64,000 bases of DNA from Setoptus koraiensis (taxonomy: Eukaryota; Arthropoda): contig CM106586.1 in the NCBI GenBank assembly GCA_048013815.1, forward strand, positions 17,670,001-17,734,000. The letters run 5' to 3'. Of this stretch, positions 1 to 11,622 are shown in pieces; the stretch's first letter is position 1; the number at the start of each line of letters is the position of its first letter. The translations under genes and the position numbers were made by a program. The notes under the pieces were generated by a model that was given only the letters and a program-made list of their open reading frames with translations, searched no databases and had not been told where the DNA came from.

Positions 1-39
1 TGGTCTGCTTGATTTGTTGATGATGCTAATAAGACTTAC

Positions 40-805
40 CTTTGGGTGTAGTGCCTGGAGGAGGTAGTATTGATTTACATTCATTGCCTTCGGGTTTGTA
101 ATTGCGACAGATCATATCAGGCATACGGGATAGAGCTCGTTTTAGGACTAGATTTACAAAATTGAGCGCTTCTTTTCCGCATTTCTTCTCAACGTGACTG
201 CCAATACACGTCTCAAATCTGCGATATGTACAACAGCCTACTGGTATCCTTTTCTGCCAATTATCACCACCGAGAGTGAGAATCTCAAATGAGGCTTGTA
301 AATCTTTTATACAAGCTTTCTGGTGGTTCTTTTGGGCACTGTTCAGACAAGTGGCATGCTTCAAGTAGGATTGACGAAGCGGTGTACCAGGTTTGCAATA
401 CTCATCAAGTAGATCCATAGATCCTTCAGCCATAAAATTGACCATTTGTCGCTGTAATTGTGTCATACACCTTCCCGTGTAATTCTTCAAACAGTTGTCT
501 GCCTCCCGCAGATAACCACATTGTTTGTTTAGATCGTTGTCACTAATGGCGAGGCCAGAGGGACTTTGAGTAAAGACAACCAATGTGGCGGCACATAAAT
601 CTAGCTCTCTCAGATGGCATGATTGAGCGTCGATGCATGCTAAATAAACTTTGTATTGATGAAAATTTTATAGAATTTATGTAGCGAGACTGGTTAGTAA
701 ACCGAATGATTGGAGGGATTTGAGCTATAATTGATATGCGCAAGATATGTATGACTTACCAATAAAGATGACGCAAACACAACTAAGCCCTAAAATTTTT
801 TTCAT
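40..805 (-). CDS. Cys-rich secreted protein, 3' end outside window
   Basis: Two exons are visible on the minus strand: 760-805 (ATG at 803-805, signal-peptide start MKKILGLSCVCVIFI) and 40-600, joined across a 159-bp intron with donor GTAAGT (759 down to 754) and acceptor AG at 601-602. The phases fit only with this acceptor (1 base plus 2 bases give Asp). A further donor GTAAGT at 39-34 shows that the gene continues beyond the left edge. The mature part has about a dozen cysteines in spaced pairs, including CCTYRRFETC, a layout typical of helical secreted Cys-rich proteins of arthropods. I do not recognise a named family; a resemblance to hemolymph glycoprotein-type (DUF1397-like) proteins is only suggestive. 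It is probably secreted. The gene model is well supported; the function is unknown. Confidence 0.75.
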
Positions 806-1805
806 TATAGTTCGTGGTGGAAAACAAAAATATAATGAATGATCTAACTTAAAACCACTTATAGTATTGAATGCGATCCTTGTTGTAGACTACTTTTTGA
901 AGACTACTCTCAGCGCAAATTCTGATCTTTGGGTTATTCCGATGGCTTGAAAATGTCTCAATTGAACATTTTAAAATAATTTGAAAGTTTCTCTTGTTTC
1001 ATAGATATCTTTTTCTCGAATGACAAAAAGTCAATCTTAATATTAGAACGGAAAGAAACGTATCCTTTCTGGCGTGACTCCATTTCCCGTTTAGACTATA
1101 ACTTGCCTTCTGAGTCGGACTTGTACCACTTTCACTTATCAATATGTGGAAATGGTGCTTGTGCTACTGACCAAGTCTCCACTGTTACGATTGTCGAAGT
1201 TTATAACAAAACTACGAGACATAAACTCTGAGATTGAGTGCGATTAAGTCTCGTTTTAGTACAATTTTTTATCGAGTAGTTAAATACAAAAGGTGCCAAT
1301 GAAGTGAATGGGCGGTGCAAGTGTGAGTGAGCTAGAGGCAACCCACCAAAAGATAATGTCCATGGTTGACTGGACTCCAACTACTCTTTCCACCACTTCT
1401 TTACGGCATCAACTGTGACTAGAATGAATGTGGACTTTATCTGATACAATCAGCCTTTTCTTCAAATAACTTCGCGACTGTTACTGTAGTGTTATGAATA
1501 GAAAGTTAGCTTATGAGAATGCGAAAACAGATTACAATTTACAAGAATTTGATGTCGCAATAATGATACTGTTGATTAGCCCGTTTATACTGTATTAATA
1601 TCAACTAAACAGCAGCCTTGGTGCTAGATTTTGCCAAAATTACTTTGGCCAATCCAAATTTGCCGCCGTAAGGGCGAGTGAAAACATTGAAAATATCATA
1701 TGTTTTCGTATTTGGGAAGCATTCGCATCTCGTTAAACTTTACTGTTCTCTACGTGAAATATTTTATCCAATTATCATTATTCCAATCTATTGTATCTAA
1801 TTCTA
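806..1805. other. Intergenic, divergent promoter region
   Basis: About 1 kb between the divergently transcribed Cys-rich secreted gene and SAP30BP. It is AT-rich, with no open frame, repeat or RNA gene that I could support. It must hold the promoters of both neighbours, but no specific element stands out. Confidence 0.5.
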
Positions 1806-2456
1806 ATGTCAATTAAAGGATTGGTTGATTATGAGTACAGCGACGATGACGACGAGTACGACCACGAGATCTCACCGAAGAGCCCCACGAAACCTAGCGA
1901 GGAGGCGGTAACTAGTGGTAACTCGAAAGCTATAGAAAAAAACTATGAACCAAAATCTAAATACGATGACGATGATCGCGATGATGAAGATGAAGACGAA
2001 TTAAAAACAAATCTAAGTGCGAAAATTAATTCGAATGAATTGGAAGGAATTCTAAGGGCTATCATGACACAAGGTGTCAAACACAAGCCCGTCACGCCAC
2101 AAGAATATCACGAACTATTAAAATCGAAAGACTCCGTAGATCTACTACCAACCTCAGACAATTTTCCCCACTTGACCTCTATGCGAAAGAAAATGGACAA
2201 AGCTTTTAAAAACAAAGAAGATGTACGCGAAAAAACGGGTCTAGATTTAAACCGTTTTATACAATCAAAAAGGGAGTTTAGAAACCCTAGTATTTATGAG
2301 GAATTGATTGGATTTAAAAACATAGACGAATTTGGTACAAACTTTCCAAAAGATTATTATGACCCACAAGGATGGTCCAAGGAGTCATACTATGACTCTT
2401 CTCTTTATAAACAAACGGATGATAAGAGCAGAAAGCGACATAAGGCATCATCCTAA
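1806..2456 (+). CDS. SAP30BP: SAP30-binding protein (HCNGP-like)
   Basis: A single-exon gene of 216 residues. The ATG at 1806 is chosen because the protein then begins MSIKGLVDYEYSDDDD, matching the LxxY-acidic start of this family; the open frame extends only five codons further upstream, without an ATG. An acidic low-complexity stretch (residues 12-66) is followed by the HCNGP domain at about 115-205, with LDLNRFIQSKREFRNPSIYE and GTNFPKDYYDPQGWSKESYY closely matching human SAP30BP. The family is nuclear and linked to transcriptional repression through SAP30/HDAC and to splicing of short introns. Compared with human (about 308 residues), the long Thr/Ser-rich tail is missing; the protein ends in a basic SRKRHKASS that could serve as a nuclear signal. 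It converges on the next gene with only 13 bp between the two stop codons. Confidence 0.9.
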   Translation: MSIKGLVDYEYSDDDDEYDHEISPKSPTKPSEEAVTSGNSKAIEKNYEPKSKYDDDDRDDEDEDELKTNLSAKINSNELEGILRAIMTQGVKHKPVTPQEYHELLKSKDSVDLLPTSDNFPHLTSMRKKMDKAFKNKEDVREKTGLDLNRFIQSKREFRNPSIYEELIGFKNIDEFGTNFPKDYYDPQGWSKESYYDSSLYKQTDDKSRKRHKASS

Positions 2457-2469
2457 GCGGTCCTCATTG

Positions 2470-2769
2470 TTAGCCTAGTCCACCTCCCGTGAGAAGACTT
2501 CCTTTAATGTAGGCCAAATGTGAAATGGGATCAATTGGTGATATGATCGGTTCATGTTTGTGTATGATAGGTATCGGTAACGGAAGTGGCACTGGGATAG
2601 GGAATAGGAATTTCTTTCTGTTTCCCAGTACAGTTGCTGCGATAGCTACTTTCTTGAGGGCTTTCACATGTTTTTTCCTCAAGTAATGAGGGTGCACATA
2701 ACTGGTCGGTGTCAGAGTTGCCATTAGGAATAATAAAATAAAGAATATACTCAAAATTGTGTGACGCAT
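2470..2769 (-). CDS. Small secreted protein with Pro/Ile/Leu repeat
   Basis: An intronless ORF of 99 residues starting with ATG at 2767-2769. Residues 1-26 form a clear signal peptide (MRHTILSIFFILLFLMATLT...). The mature part has a basic helix-like segment (YLRKKHVKALKKVAIAATVL) and then an alternating hydrophobic-proline stretch, FPIPVPLPLPIPII, before HKHEPI and a Gly-rich end. Short secreted proteins with such a PxPxPxP core occur in arthropods without a known role; antimicrobial or cuticle/silk-associated roles would be guesses. The stop codon is only 13 bp from that of SAP30BP, so the two 3' UTRs must overlap on opposite strands. Coding status is supported by the signal peptide and the biased composition. 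Confidence 0.65.
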   Translation of the reverse strand: MRHTILSIFFILLFLMATLTPTSYVHPHYLRKKHVKALKKVAIAATVLGNRKKFLFPIPVPLPLPIPIIHKHEPIISPIDPISHLAYIKGSLLTGGGLG

Positions 2770-5445
2770 GATTCTGAAGTTTGATGTTGACGTAACTTTC
2801 GAAGGTACCTGTAGTTATATTTCTGATATTTTCTTGGTATTTTACGATTGCTACGAATTTGAAGTTTCAGTTTCTTTGGCCGTAAATTGAAGATTAGGTG
2901 TAGTGATCATGAATACTTCTTAACTATAAATGTAGAGAGCGATAATACTGTTCACTTGATGGCCAATCGTCTATCAACTATAACAGTAATCAATGACATC
3001 ATAGATTTTTAAGAATAACAATTGTAATTAAATTTGCGATGATATTACGAAATTGAAAAGTTAGTCCGAACTATTCGAACTACAAGCACTGGAATGTGCA
3101 ACATAGTCGGTGCAAGATTCGATTTGGAAATTCAGAGAACTGAATAAATTGACAGGTTTATTCAACAAAAAGAGAGATATTAGATTACGGGGCTTGTATG
3201 CACCTTGAACCCCTGAGAGGTGTCGCTCTCCACTAAGAGTCAGTTAGCTGTAGTTGTTTGCTCCAGAAGTCACACTGTACTACTAGATTGTATTTTGTTC
3301 AACCTAAATAAACAAATTGTCAAGCAATGACCATTAGCAAGACTGCTGTTGAACTCATTAATAGTATTTACTTTTTTAGATACCAACTTATTGAAGTATT
3401 GTAGTCCGGTATTGAAAGGCTCCATGCCAGCATCCATGACACTGAACGGTTAGTAAACATGATTTCATTGTTACACGGAGCATTATCGTTCAGCTATTCA
3501 TTCTGGTTTAGCAACTAGCTTGCCGTTCGCACATTAGCGATACAGTTTTTAAAGCCAACTTTCTCTTTACCGTAGAAACAATCAAAAGTAGCTAAGATTG
3601 AAAATATTGCGTCTCAGCAAATCGCCAGTTAGGAATTGTTATGGTAAGCAAGAACAATGTGATAGTTGCGTAAAACGAGATCAGAAACTCCTAGAATTGT
3701 TATCTCGCGAACATATTTATCAATGAAGTAACGTTCAATGACCGCACATTATTGCATAAGCATATAATCGAATAACTGTTAGAAAAAAGTATATAACAAT
3801 ATATTGTGGCATGCATGAATAAACGGACCCTTGTTCTTTGCAAAATTTTAAGTTGAGCATTGAATAACTAGAGCAGTGCATCAAAAATTAGCCAGTGGTC
3901 ACTATTTGTTAGTCAGTTGTTACCGGCAGTAGTTTGTTTGTCGCATGTTATATGGAATACGAGTGGACAGAGAATATGAAAGGCGTTATAAAACAATTTG
4001 ATAAGTGTTAGCTGTTGGCCCTATAAATTGCCTCGAGACAAATTCTATGCTTGACCGATCACTTTCTCGTCTCTCAGGCTCATGTGTGACTCGCCCAGTA
4101 GGAAAGGTCGGCTTGTACCGATTCCGGCCAGAACATAGCAATCCCAACAGCAACAACATCAAGTGATACTAGAGATGATAACGAGTTTTGAATGGCAAGT
4201 CCGCCCCCACATTGTGTACTGTACTCGGTTCGGACTTTGGCCGACGTGACTTGGCCCGCTGGCGCCGCAGCAAACCAGGCCAGACCAGTATCATATGTTG
4301 CGTTATCGTCGCGTTGGGTTATCGTCGAAAGTGCAGTTTGCAGTGACCAGAAGGGGCATAGCTGCAGCGAATCGTCGGTGACACGGACAGAATCTATAAT
4401 CAATATATCCGCTGCTGCAAGCCCTGCGAGAATCTCGCAGCGACCAGCGAGGGCCCCTGCAGATGAGTCTGTAGAATAGCAATCACACAATGGAATTGTT
4501 GGCATCCTATGGCCTTAGTGTAGTATTTTGTGTGTAATAGTATATATTAGTATGCGTTTGTTTGCTTGTTTGCGCCAGCCAAGACACACACAAATATGAA
4601 AGAGCAAACGAACAAACAAAAAGAATTTGCCTTATTGGGGCGCATCGTTTGCTGTTGGGCGCCCACAAACTGGCGCACTAATAAAAAGGCCAATATGTTG
4701 CAGTAATACAGGCGGCAATTTGAGCTTCAATGAGAACCGTTCTCAGAGAACGAAAGAGGTAGTGTGACTGACGACTGACTTAAACGAAAGAATATTCTTC
4801 AAAAGAACGCACAGAAAATAACTGTTTTGTGCACAGCAGTGCGCGTTTTGCGCCACAAAATGCACTTGCGTGCCTTTGTCGCTGAAGGCTTTAGAATTTT
4901 CGCTTCTTCTTCTTCGTTGGTTCGTTCGTGTCACATTCGCGTTGCACTGGTCGAGACGTGAATTTACTCGCCCTAGCCATGTTATTATTATTATTTTATC
5001 ATCGTTATTATTATTGTTAATGTTGTAGTCCTCTGTTCGCTGTCTGACTGTCGCCCAATCGGCCCATATCAAATTGCAGCCCACTACTGATCAGTGTAAA
5101 TTTCACCGCTCGCCGAACTGAACATATTTATTTGTTTATTGTTTACTGAATATTCATTTATTTATTTATATCACACGTTCACTGGCCACAATCAACACTG
5201 GTACCCACTGAACAACAGCATGTGAGATACTTGGTCAGTCCACGCAGCCGACACCTTCCGCAGTCTGGGAGCCACTGTTAACCTGACAAATTCGACATTT
5301 AGACAATATCACCCATCAGCTTGCCATTGTGATGCCATACTATTGGAAATCTATCTACTGAATCTAAGAGAGCCAATTTTAATTTAGTATCAAGTTATCT
5401 CAACACGCAGCTAGGAATCAGATCTAAGAAACAAATCTAACAGAG
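2770..5445. other. Intergenic region upstream of Homer
   Basis: About 2.7 kb, AT-rich in 2.8-4.1 kb and richer in G+C around 4.1-4.5 kb, where opposite-strand open frames (4080-4505 minus, 4192-4479 plus) occur without recognisable protein features. The last few hundred bases presumably carry the Homer promoter and 5' UTR. No repeat family or RNA gene was recognised. Confidence 0.5.
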
Positions 5446-7081
5446 ATGGACAACTCCAACGCCAACGCCAGCGCCAACGAACAACAACAGGAGCACCAGC
5501 CCGAGGAGAGGCGTCTCTTCACCTCCATGGCGCACGTCTTCGAGATAGATCCTGTCACGAAACGTAGCTGGACCCCCAAAAGCGAAGAGGCAGTGCCAGT
5601 GTCTTTAGTCATAGACTTGCGCCAAAAAATATTAAGTCTCATTGGCACGGACCCAAAGAAACAACAGACTATTATCAACAGTATTATATTGCCAAGGACA
5701 GTTTTTACACGCACATCACAAAAATTTGGCCAATGGTCAGACAGTAATGCCAATACGGTTTACGGGCTTGGATTTGCCACAGAGAATGAATTAAACAAAT
5801 TTGTAACTAAATTTGGAGAATCTAAAAAATTGTTACCTACTATTACTACTGTTATGCCATCATCATCATCATCATCATTAAATTACCAACAACCCCATTT
5901 GGGCTCATCGGCCTCATCCTCATCGTGGACAAACAACAGTTCAGCTCAGCAACATCAACAACAGCATGTCTACAATGCTAACCAATCATCTTCGGACCTC
6001 AACCAGGTCTGTAATGATTTAGCCAGTGCCCAATTGGGTACACACACCAACACCAATAACCAACAAACTATACAATCTCAATCTCTAGCAAACAACGATC
6101 CAAACATGACTGCAAATAATAGCCAGCTTAACCAGAATAATAATAATAATAACAACAACAATATTGCCCTTGATAGTAATGGCAATAACAGTAGCTTGAT
6201 CTCAGACGCCGGGCCCGATATAGCCATGAACAACAGTGTGGGCTCACATCATAGAAGTCATAGTATGTCGGGAATCAGGGCCAGGATGAACTCCAGTTCG
6301 CCCACAAAAAGTGAACAGCAGTTACAGCAACACGAACAACATCATAGCAACACATTGGGACATAGTGTCAAACATCAGCCATCTTCTCACTCGACTGCAG
6401 GAAGTGTCTCGAAATCCACAAACAACAACAATGATTTGCCACTATCAACTAGAGAGTCTCTGCTTCAATATGAGAATGACCGCTTAAAAATAGCCTTAGC
6501 CGATGTCAACATCGACTTTAATGCAAATATGAAAAAGTGGCAACTTGAAGTACAGAAACTCAAGACAAATATATACAAGCTCACAGGAGCACTGCAAGAA
6601 TCCAACAATAATAGGAGTGAATGGGAACAGCTGTTGAATAAATTGAGAAATGAAAATGCCAAATATCAAATAAGAATACTAGAGTTAGAGGCGGCTAATG
6701 GTGATCCGGAGGCAAGGGCTGGCCTCCAGGAAAAATTTGATCGTTTACGCCATGAGCTTGAAAAAAGTCAAAATGAACTCAAAAATAGAGAGTGCGAAAT
6801 TAGTGTTTTGAGAGAAGATTTGGAGGAGCTTAGAAAGGAGAAAAATTCACACAAGGTAGGTGACAGTTGTAAACTCGTTATCTTTCATTGACTACTAAAA
6901 AGACACAGATTATTCTAATCAGAGAATTTATTTTGTCCTTCCTCACTCACAGGTCAACAATAACACGGACTCTCAGGATATAAATAGACAATTTGAGGTT
7001 GTTTACACTAAGATAGGTTCTAAAGTTCGTGAGCTTGACGAGATACACCAAGAGTTTGGATTGTTGTTGGAATCGAAATAG
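5446..7081 (+). CDS. homer: Homer postsynaptic scaffold protein
   Basis: Two exons, 5446-6855 and 6953-7081, with donor GTAGGT at 6856 and acceptor CTCACTCACAG ending at 6952. The phase is 0 and the product is 512 residues. The EVH1 domain lies at about 23-130 (FTSMAHVFEIDP, FTRTSQKFGQWSDSNANTVY, GLGFATENELNKF), nearly colinear with vertebrate and fly Homer; it binds PPxxF motifs in mGluR, IP3R, ryanodine receptor and Shank. Residues about 134-330 are a Ser/Asn/Gln-rich linker. From about 335 to the end a long coiled coil (LLQYENDRLKIALADVNIDF, LEELRKEKNSHK) gives the tetramerising tail. The second exon adds the C-terminal heptads ending GLLLESK. Reading through the intron instead would end after 11 extra codons, giving a product without the final coiled-coil segment. 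Homer proteins are usually 350-400 residues; the extra length is in the linker. A polyadenylation-like ATTAAA lies at 7255. Confidence 0.95.
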
Positions 7082-7500
7082 TGATTATCATATATACTTA
7101 TATGTATAGAGTGATTGCTAGCTTTTGTCCTCTCAGTACAGCCACTGATTTGGACTGGTGAAGGTACAGCAGGCGTATTTATTCTATTTGTACGGCCTCT
7201 TTACTTGATTGTACGATTTATATATTCTTATTGACTGTAGAGAACCAAACAGGAATTAAATATGTGCAGAATCGTGCTTTATTTTGAGCGTGGACAAAAG
7301 TTGAAAATCTCCAAAATATATAAAAGTTGACTAATTCACTCAAAATAACTGTTCTATACGACCTACTAATAAACATTCTACTTGCACTGTGAATCAATGT
7401 CGGTTGGTCAACTAAATTACAAGACTAATTGATTAATTGTTCTGCTGATGCTGTAGTTATAGGTTTTGTTTTTATTATTATTTCTATCGCTCATATTTTA
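7082..7500. other. Convergent intergenic region, Homer/ELOVL 3' ends
   Basis: About 420 bp between the stop codons of the convergent Homer and ELOVL genes. It holds both 3' UTRs, including an ATTAAA at 7255 in the Homer direction. No other feature was seen. Confidence 0.5.
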
Positions 7501-8388
7501 TTAATATACAGTTGCGACAAAAACCCATTTCTTAAGATTGGAAAATTTACTCTTGATAGATTGTTTCGTTTCTTTTGAGCAATAGGATTGTAGATAAAAG
7601 TTTGAGAATAGATAAATGAATATACAAGAGAATATAATATTTGTCATGAGGAATACTTTTGGGAATTGGCAGGATGGAATAAATAATGGCTGAGCCGAGT
7701 GGGCGATCATTATGAAGAATTGCACGATTTGAGCTAATGTCAAGTATTTTTTCCACCATAGATAGGGTTGTAGTGATTGATAAGTAGCCAAAAAGTAGTA
7801 GGAATACATAACGGTGTGAATGATTGTATTTAAGAATGGGAATATAGCTGAGTTGCCTCCTGGCGCAAATTTCACAAAGAACCAAACTGCTATTGGCACG
7901 GAAAAGTGATGGAATACGTGAAAGGCGCTAACCTGATTGAATTTCTTTCTCAATGTAAAACAGATTGTGTCGAAGAATTCAATGAGACGCGAACTCATAA
8001 ATATGTATCCAAGCTTGATGATGGCCATCGATTTTGGGTCTGTCGATGTGTGATCGATGGGCCTACAACCCCAGATGTCTAGGCCATAGTTGAGTAGGCG
8101 GCACGCTTGAACAACTCCGTAAACATTGAGTAGTACCATAAACAAATTGTAGCATCGGATGGGATTTTTCAAATCGAACGGTTTCCTGTCCATCATGAGG
8201 CGAGGACCTAGTACCTTGACAAAGTACAGATATAGTAGACATAGTCCCACAACGGGCCATGGTCCACCGCCTAGCATGGGGTATGATTTCACTCTGGCGT
8301 CTCCATATTTGTCCCAGAATCCCTGATAGATGTACTCAAATGTGGACTGGACGTTTTCGACTGGTATAACTTCGGCAAGGCCGCTCAT
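7501..8388 (-). CDS. ELOVL: Very-long-chain fatty acid elongase (ELOVL)
   Basis: An intronless gene of 295 residues, the usual ELOVL length. It catalyses the condensation step (3-ketoacyl-CoA synthase, malonyl-CoA plus acyl-CoA) of fatty-acid elongation in the ER membrane. Diagnostic motifs in order are LGPRLMMDRKPFDLKN (about 60-75), the FFDTICFTLRKKFNQVSAFH block (138-157), the histidine box H157-V-F-H160-H161 (catalytic nucleophile and metal/CoA site in ELOVL7 structures), and NTIIHTVMYSYYFL (187-200), plus about seven hydrophobic segments. The C-terminus is basic but lacks a clear KKxx retrieval signal. The paralogue class (ELOVL1/7-like or ELOVL4-like) cannot be settled by eye. Start: the only reasonable ATG, at 8386-8388. 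Confidence 0.95.
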   Translation of the reverse strand: MSGLAEVIPVENVQSTFEYIYQGFWDKYGDARVKSYPMLGGGPWPVVGLCLLYLYFVKVLGPRLMMDRKPFDLKNPIRCYNLFMVLLNVYGVVQACRLLNYGLDIWGCRPIDHTSTDPKSMAIIKLGYIFMSSRLIEFFDTICFTLRKKFNQVSAFHVFHHFSVPIAVWFFVKFAPGGNSAIFPFLNTIIHTVMYSYYFLATYQSLQPYLWWKKYLTLAQIVQFFIMIAHSAQPLFIPSCQFPKVFLMTNIIFSCIFIYLFSNFYLQSYCSKETKQSIKSKFSNLKKWVFVATVY

Positions 8389-9596
8389 TATTGATTATGT
8401 GTAGTAAGTTGCTGTTGATGATGGCTAAAATAATGTCAATTAGTAGACAGTGTTGTTGTTGTTGATGCTGTTGTTGTCTCAATGGGTGATTATGTGGTTG
8501 CTGCTGTGTACCAATAAATCAGACATACATACATATATATAAATCACTATAGTCTAAACTAGCTTTGCGCTTGTTTGTCGTCTGGTCGGTGTCGATCAAT
8601 ATCGAAATGAGTCCTAATGAGCGTGTGTCGTCGATCTTATATACTATCGTGGCTATCGTTGATTGTTGTAAGCGCGATGCTATTGTCTAATTGTCTATTA
8701 ATGTGTGTTATAGTTGTAGAGAGATATTACTATTATTATAATTGTTATTATTATTATTTATGGTGGTAGACGAGTGTTCAAGTGGAGAGCTGATTAACGA
8801 ATTAAATGAAAACTCTTTGATCACTCAAGTTTTATATTGGCAACTGGCGGTGCTGATGATGCGCCGCGCCTAGCTGACAATAATCTCATAGCAGAAATAT
8901 TATCATCGTCATAGTAACAAGTAACTATTGACCGACGACGACGTATAGGACATACCCAAAAACAAACAGCAACAACAACAGCAACAGCAACAACAACAAG
9001 TTAACAAGCAGCAGAGTGAATCAAGGTGAAAGATGGTGGCCAGCTTGTGCAGTTGTTGATCAAACGATGATAGTGTTGCTCATCATGAGCGGTATCAGTG
9101 TTATCAGTGGTGGTTGTGGTGGTTTTGGTGGGGGAAAAGTGCAGCAATTGGCAGTGTATGGCGAAGTTCATATGATATCATGAAACATTGATTACTAACT
9201 AACTAACTAACTAACTAGCGACGATGCTCACCAACTACGACGAAACGACGACGACGACGACGATGATGATGCTGTTTGCTGTTGTGATGATAATGATGAT
9301 GGCGATGATGATGATAGTGGCGATGAAGATGACGATAGTGGTAACTATAGTAACGACGATGCTTACAGGTGGTGAAAAAATGTTCAGAAGGAAGGTATTT
9401 TCCCGATTTATTAGTACGTATGGCTCGAGTATAGCTTATAGTGATCGTATCACGACGTAAGTCATCAGCATCTAGTTTCTACATCGCTACTCCAATCAAC
9501 TAATGCTATTTTGTTTAAGATTGTTCAAGATGCTGTTTTGTGAAAACACACACACAATTATATATATCGATGGGGGAAACACACCAATCCGGATAC

Positions 9597-9659
9597 GACA
9601 CACACACACACACACATGAGGAAGATGTTTGTTTGTATGCAAACAATTTCTGCAAGAGA

Positions 9660-9688
<29 letters not shown>
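9597..9688. repeat. Facing (CA)n and (TG)n tracts
   Basis: A (CA)n run at about 9597-9616 is followed, after roughly 45 bp, by a (TG)n run at about 9660-9687. The two are complementary, so one strand could fold into a hairpin with a roughly 20-bp stem. Confidence 0.8.
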
Positions 9689-9690
<2 letters not shown>

Positions 9691-10734
9691 CTAAATATTA
9701 TTCTCTGGCAAGACTCCTCCTATATGGAGTCGGTTCGGTAGCTGCGAGAGCGAAGGAGGAGACACATGTAACAAGCTAACAACAACAAGAGATATAAGCG
9801 CAACTGTCACAAGTGTCTTGAGGAAGAACAACAGGGGAAAGCAACGCGTCGTTGCTGCTAAATTTAGCCTGCCTTGGTGGCTGTTGTCAGTGTTGCTCTA
9901 GTATCTTGTTGCTGTTGCCTAGGTGATTTTATCTGCCTGCCGCATTTTATCTGACAAGCAGCAGATAAAATGCGCTGGCTGACTCTTGTCGCTGTCTGGC
10001 CGGCTACTTTGTTGTGTTTTGTCTGGCCGGCCGGCCGGGCGCGCCAATTGATCGTCTGGCCAATAAAATCTAATCTTATGTGTGTAAGATTGTAAGGTTA
10101 CACACAGTGTAAGATCCCGCGGCTTGCGTAATTGATTGGCTGGCCGACTGGCTGGTTCACGGTTGCAAAGGTGAAACGGAAAGGTGAGTGTCGCTGCGAG
10201 CAAAGGTTAATGAACAGCAATCAATTTAGCCAAACGCAATCAAATAGCATTATTGTCGTCGTGCATAATGTGTGAGATGCACACAGTGTGTGTGTGTGTG
10301 TGTGTGTGTGCAAAAACGTGTGTAAAAGTGTGAGCTCGCCAATGGCCAGTCACCTGTTTTCTGTTGCAACTTGCACAAGTCACAATGCGCCGCTTTTTGT
10401 CACACAAGCTTGTCGTTGTTGTTGTTGTTGAGTCGTGTTGTAAAGTGTCAAAAAGTGTCACTTGCCCATGTTGCGCAACGATGCTCGCGAGTGGGCGAGT
10501 TAGCTCACAATTGTCATAACAACAAGACACTGTGTGACACACAAGTGAATTATTCAATAGCGCGTGATTTAACAAATTGATTTTTGTAACAGACAAAGCG
10601 AGCGATTAGACACTCTTTGGCAGCCGGAAGTGTGACTCACAAATGCAGGTGACAAATACGCGCCATCGCTGCAAGTAATCACTGGTTATTAATTAGTGTT
10701 AGCACCAAAAGTGCACCAAAAGTGCACCAACAGC

Positions 10735-10750
10735 AACAGCAGCAACGACG

Positions 10751-10809
<59 letters not shown>

Positions 10810-10831
10810 GACAACGACAACAAATAGCAGC
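10735..10831. repeat. (CAA)n-type triplet repeat
   Basis: A run of CAA with interspersed CAG, CGA and CAT triplets. It produces spurious poly-Gln and poly-Val frames on the two strands. No flanking coding signal was found. Confidence 0.85.
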
Positions 10832-10863
10832 GTCAAGCAACAACATGAGAGCGACAGTCGATG

Positions 10864-10895
10864 GCCGGCATCAATATTTGCAAATTGATGCCGGC
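10864..10895. repeat. Perfect 12-bp inverted repeat
   Basis: GCCGGCATCAAT at 10864-10875 is repeated in inverted orientation at 10884-10895, with an 8-nt spacer. A small cruciform or RNA hairpin is possible. The context is non-coding. Confidence 0.7.
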
Positions 10896-11594
10896 GATAG
10901 CTAAACAGTGACACATACGGACTGTGAATGATACAGTGACGGGCGTCATATAATTTTCAAATCATTGTGCTGATACTGTCAACAGATATACTAACTGATT
11001 CTAATTATTTGTCATTATCAGTTATCTCATTGCTGACGGCCGTTGCCACAGTGAGCGGCAGCGTATCCGTTAGATTGACACTTGCAGCGGACACTTGTTG
11101 TTGGTGGCGTTACGGCGACACCGATAGCATCTGGCGTTGATGCTATCAAATCGGGAATGTTGGCAACGTCAGCGCGCATTGATGCAGCCTGACAAATTGT
11201 GAATTGTGAGCAACAATCGGTCAGCCGCAAACAACAGCTCGCATTTGCGGGCGGATTTAATCATGACGCGGACGTCGTAATGCGGATATCGCAGATACGA
11301 CGACAGCGCGCACGAATCGTGATCAGATTGGCACAACGACGACAACAATGGCGAGAATAATGCAAATTATCTGGCTTGAGATCAGCGCGCGCCTGTCGCC
11401 GACGGAATTGCGGGCTCATGGCGAGTGGAGAAAGTAAAGCTGCCAGCGATGGATAAATATTTGCTCTGCAACAAAAGGTGGTTTCGTCCGGTTATTTCCT
11501 CTCTGTTTGTGCGCCACTCACCGTGGCCGCCGCCACAGACAAAACAAGCGGAAAGTGTCTCGCTTTTGGCGTTTCATGAGTCAGTGCCACTTGA

Positions 11595-11622
11595 GCGATT
11601 ATCGCCGACGAGCGATAATCGC
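11595..11622. repeat. Perfect 10-bp inverted repeat
   Basis: GCGATTATCG (11595-11604) and its reverse complement (11613-11622) are separated by 8 nt. A second short hairpin (ACAATTTT-GGC-AAAATTGT) follows at 11657-11675. Confidence 0.65.

Noticed and set aside
4080-4505. 141-codon minus-strand ORF opposite a 95-codon plus-strand ORF
   Set aside because: No domain, signal peptide or splice context; a G+C-rich stretch without stops explains it.
9224-9460. 78-codon plus-strand ORF rich in Met/Thr/Val
   Set aside because: It is a translation of a (GAT/GAC)n-rich tract; another phase gives Asp-rich sequence; no splice or homology support.
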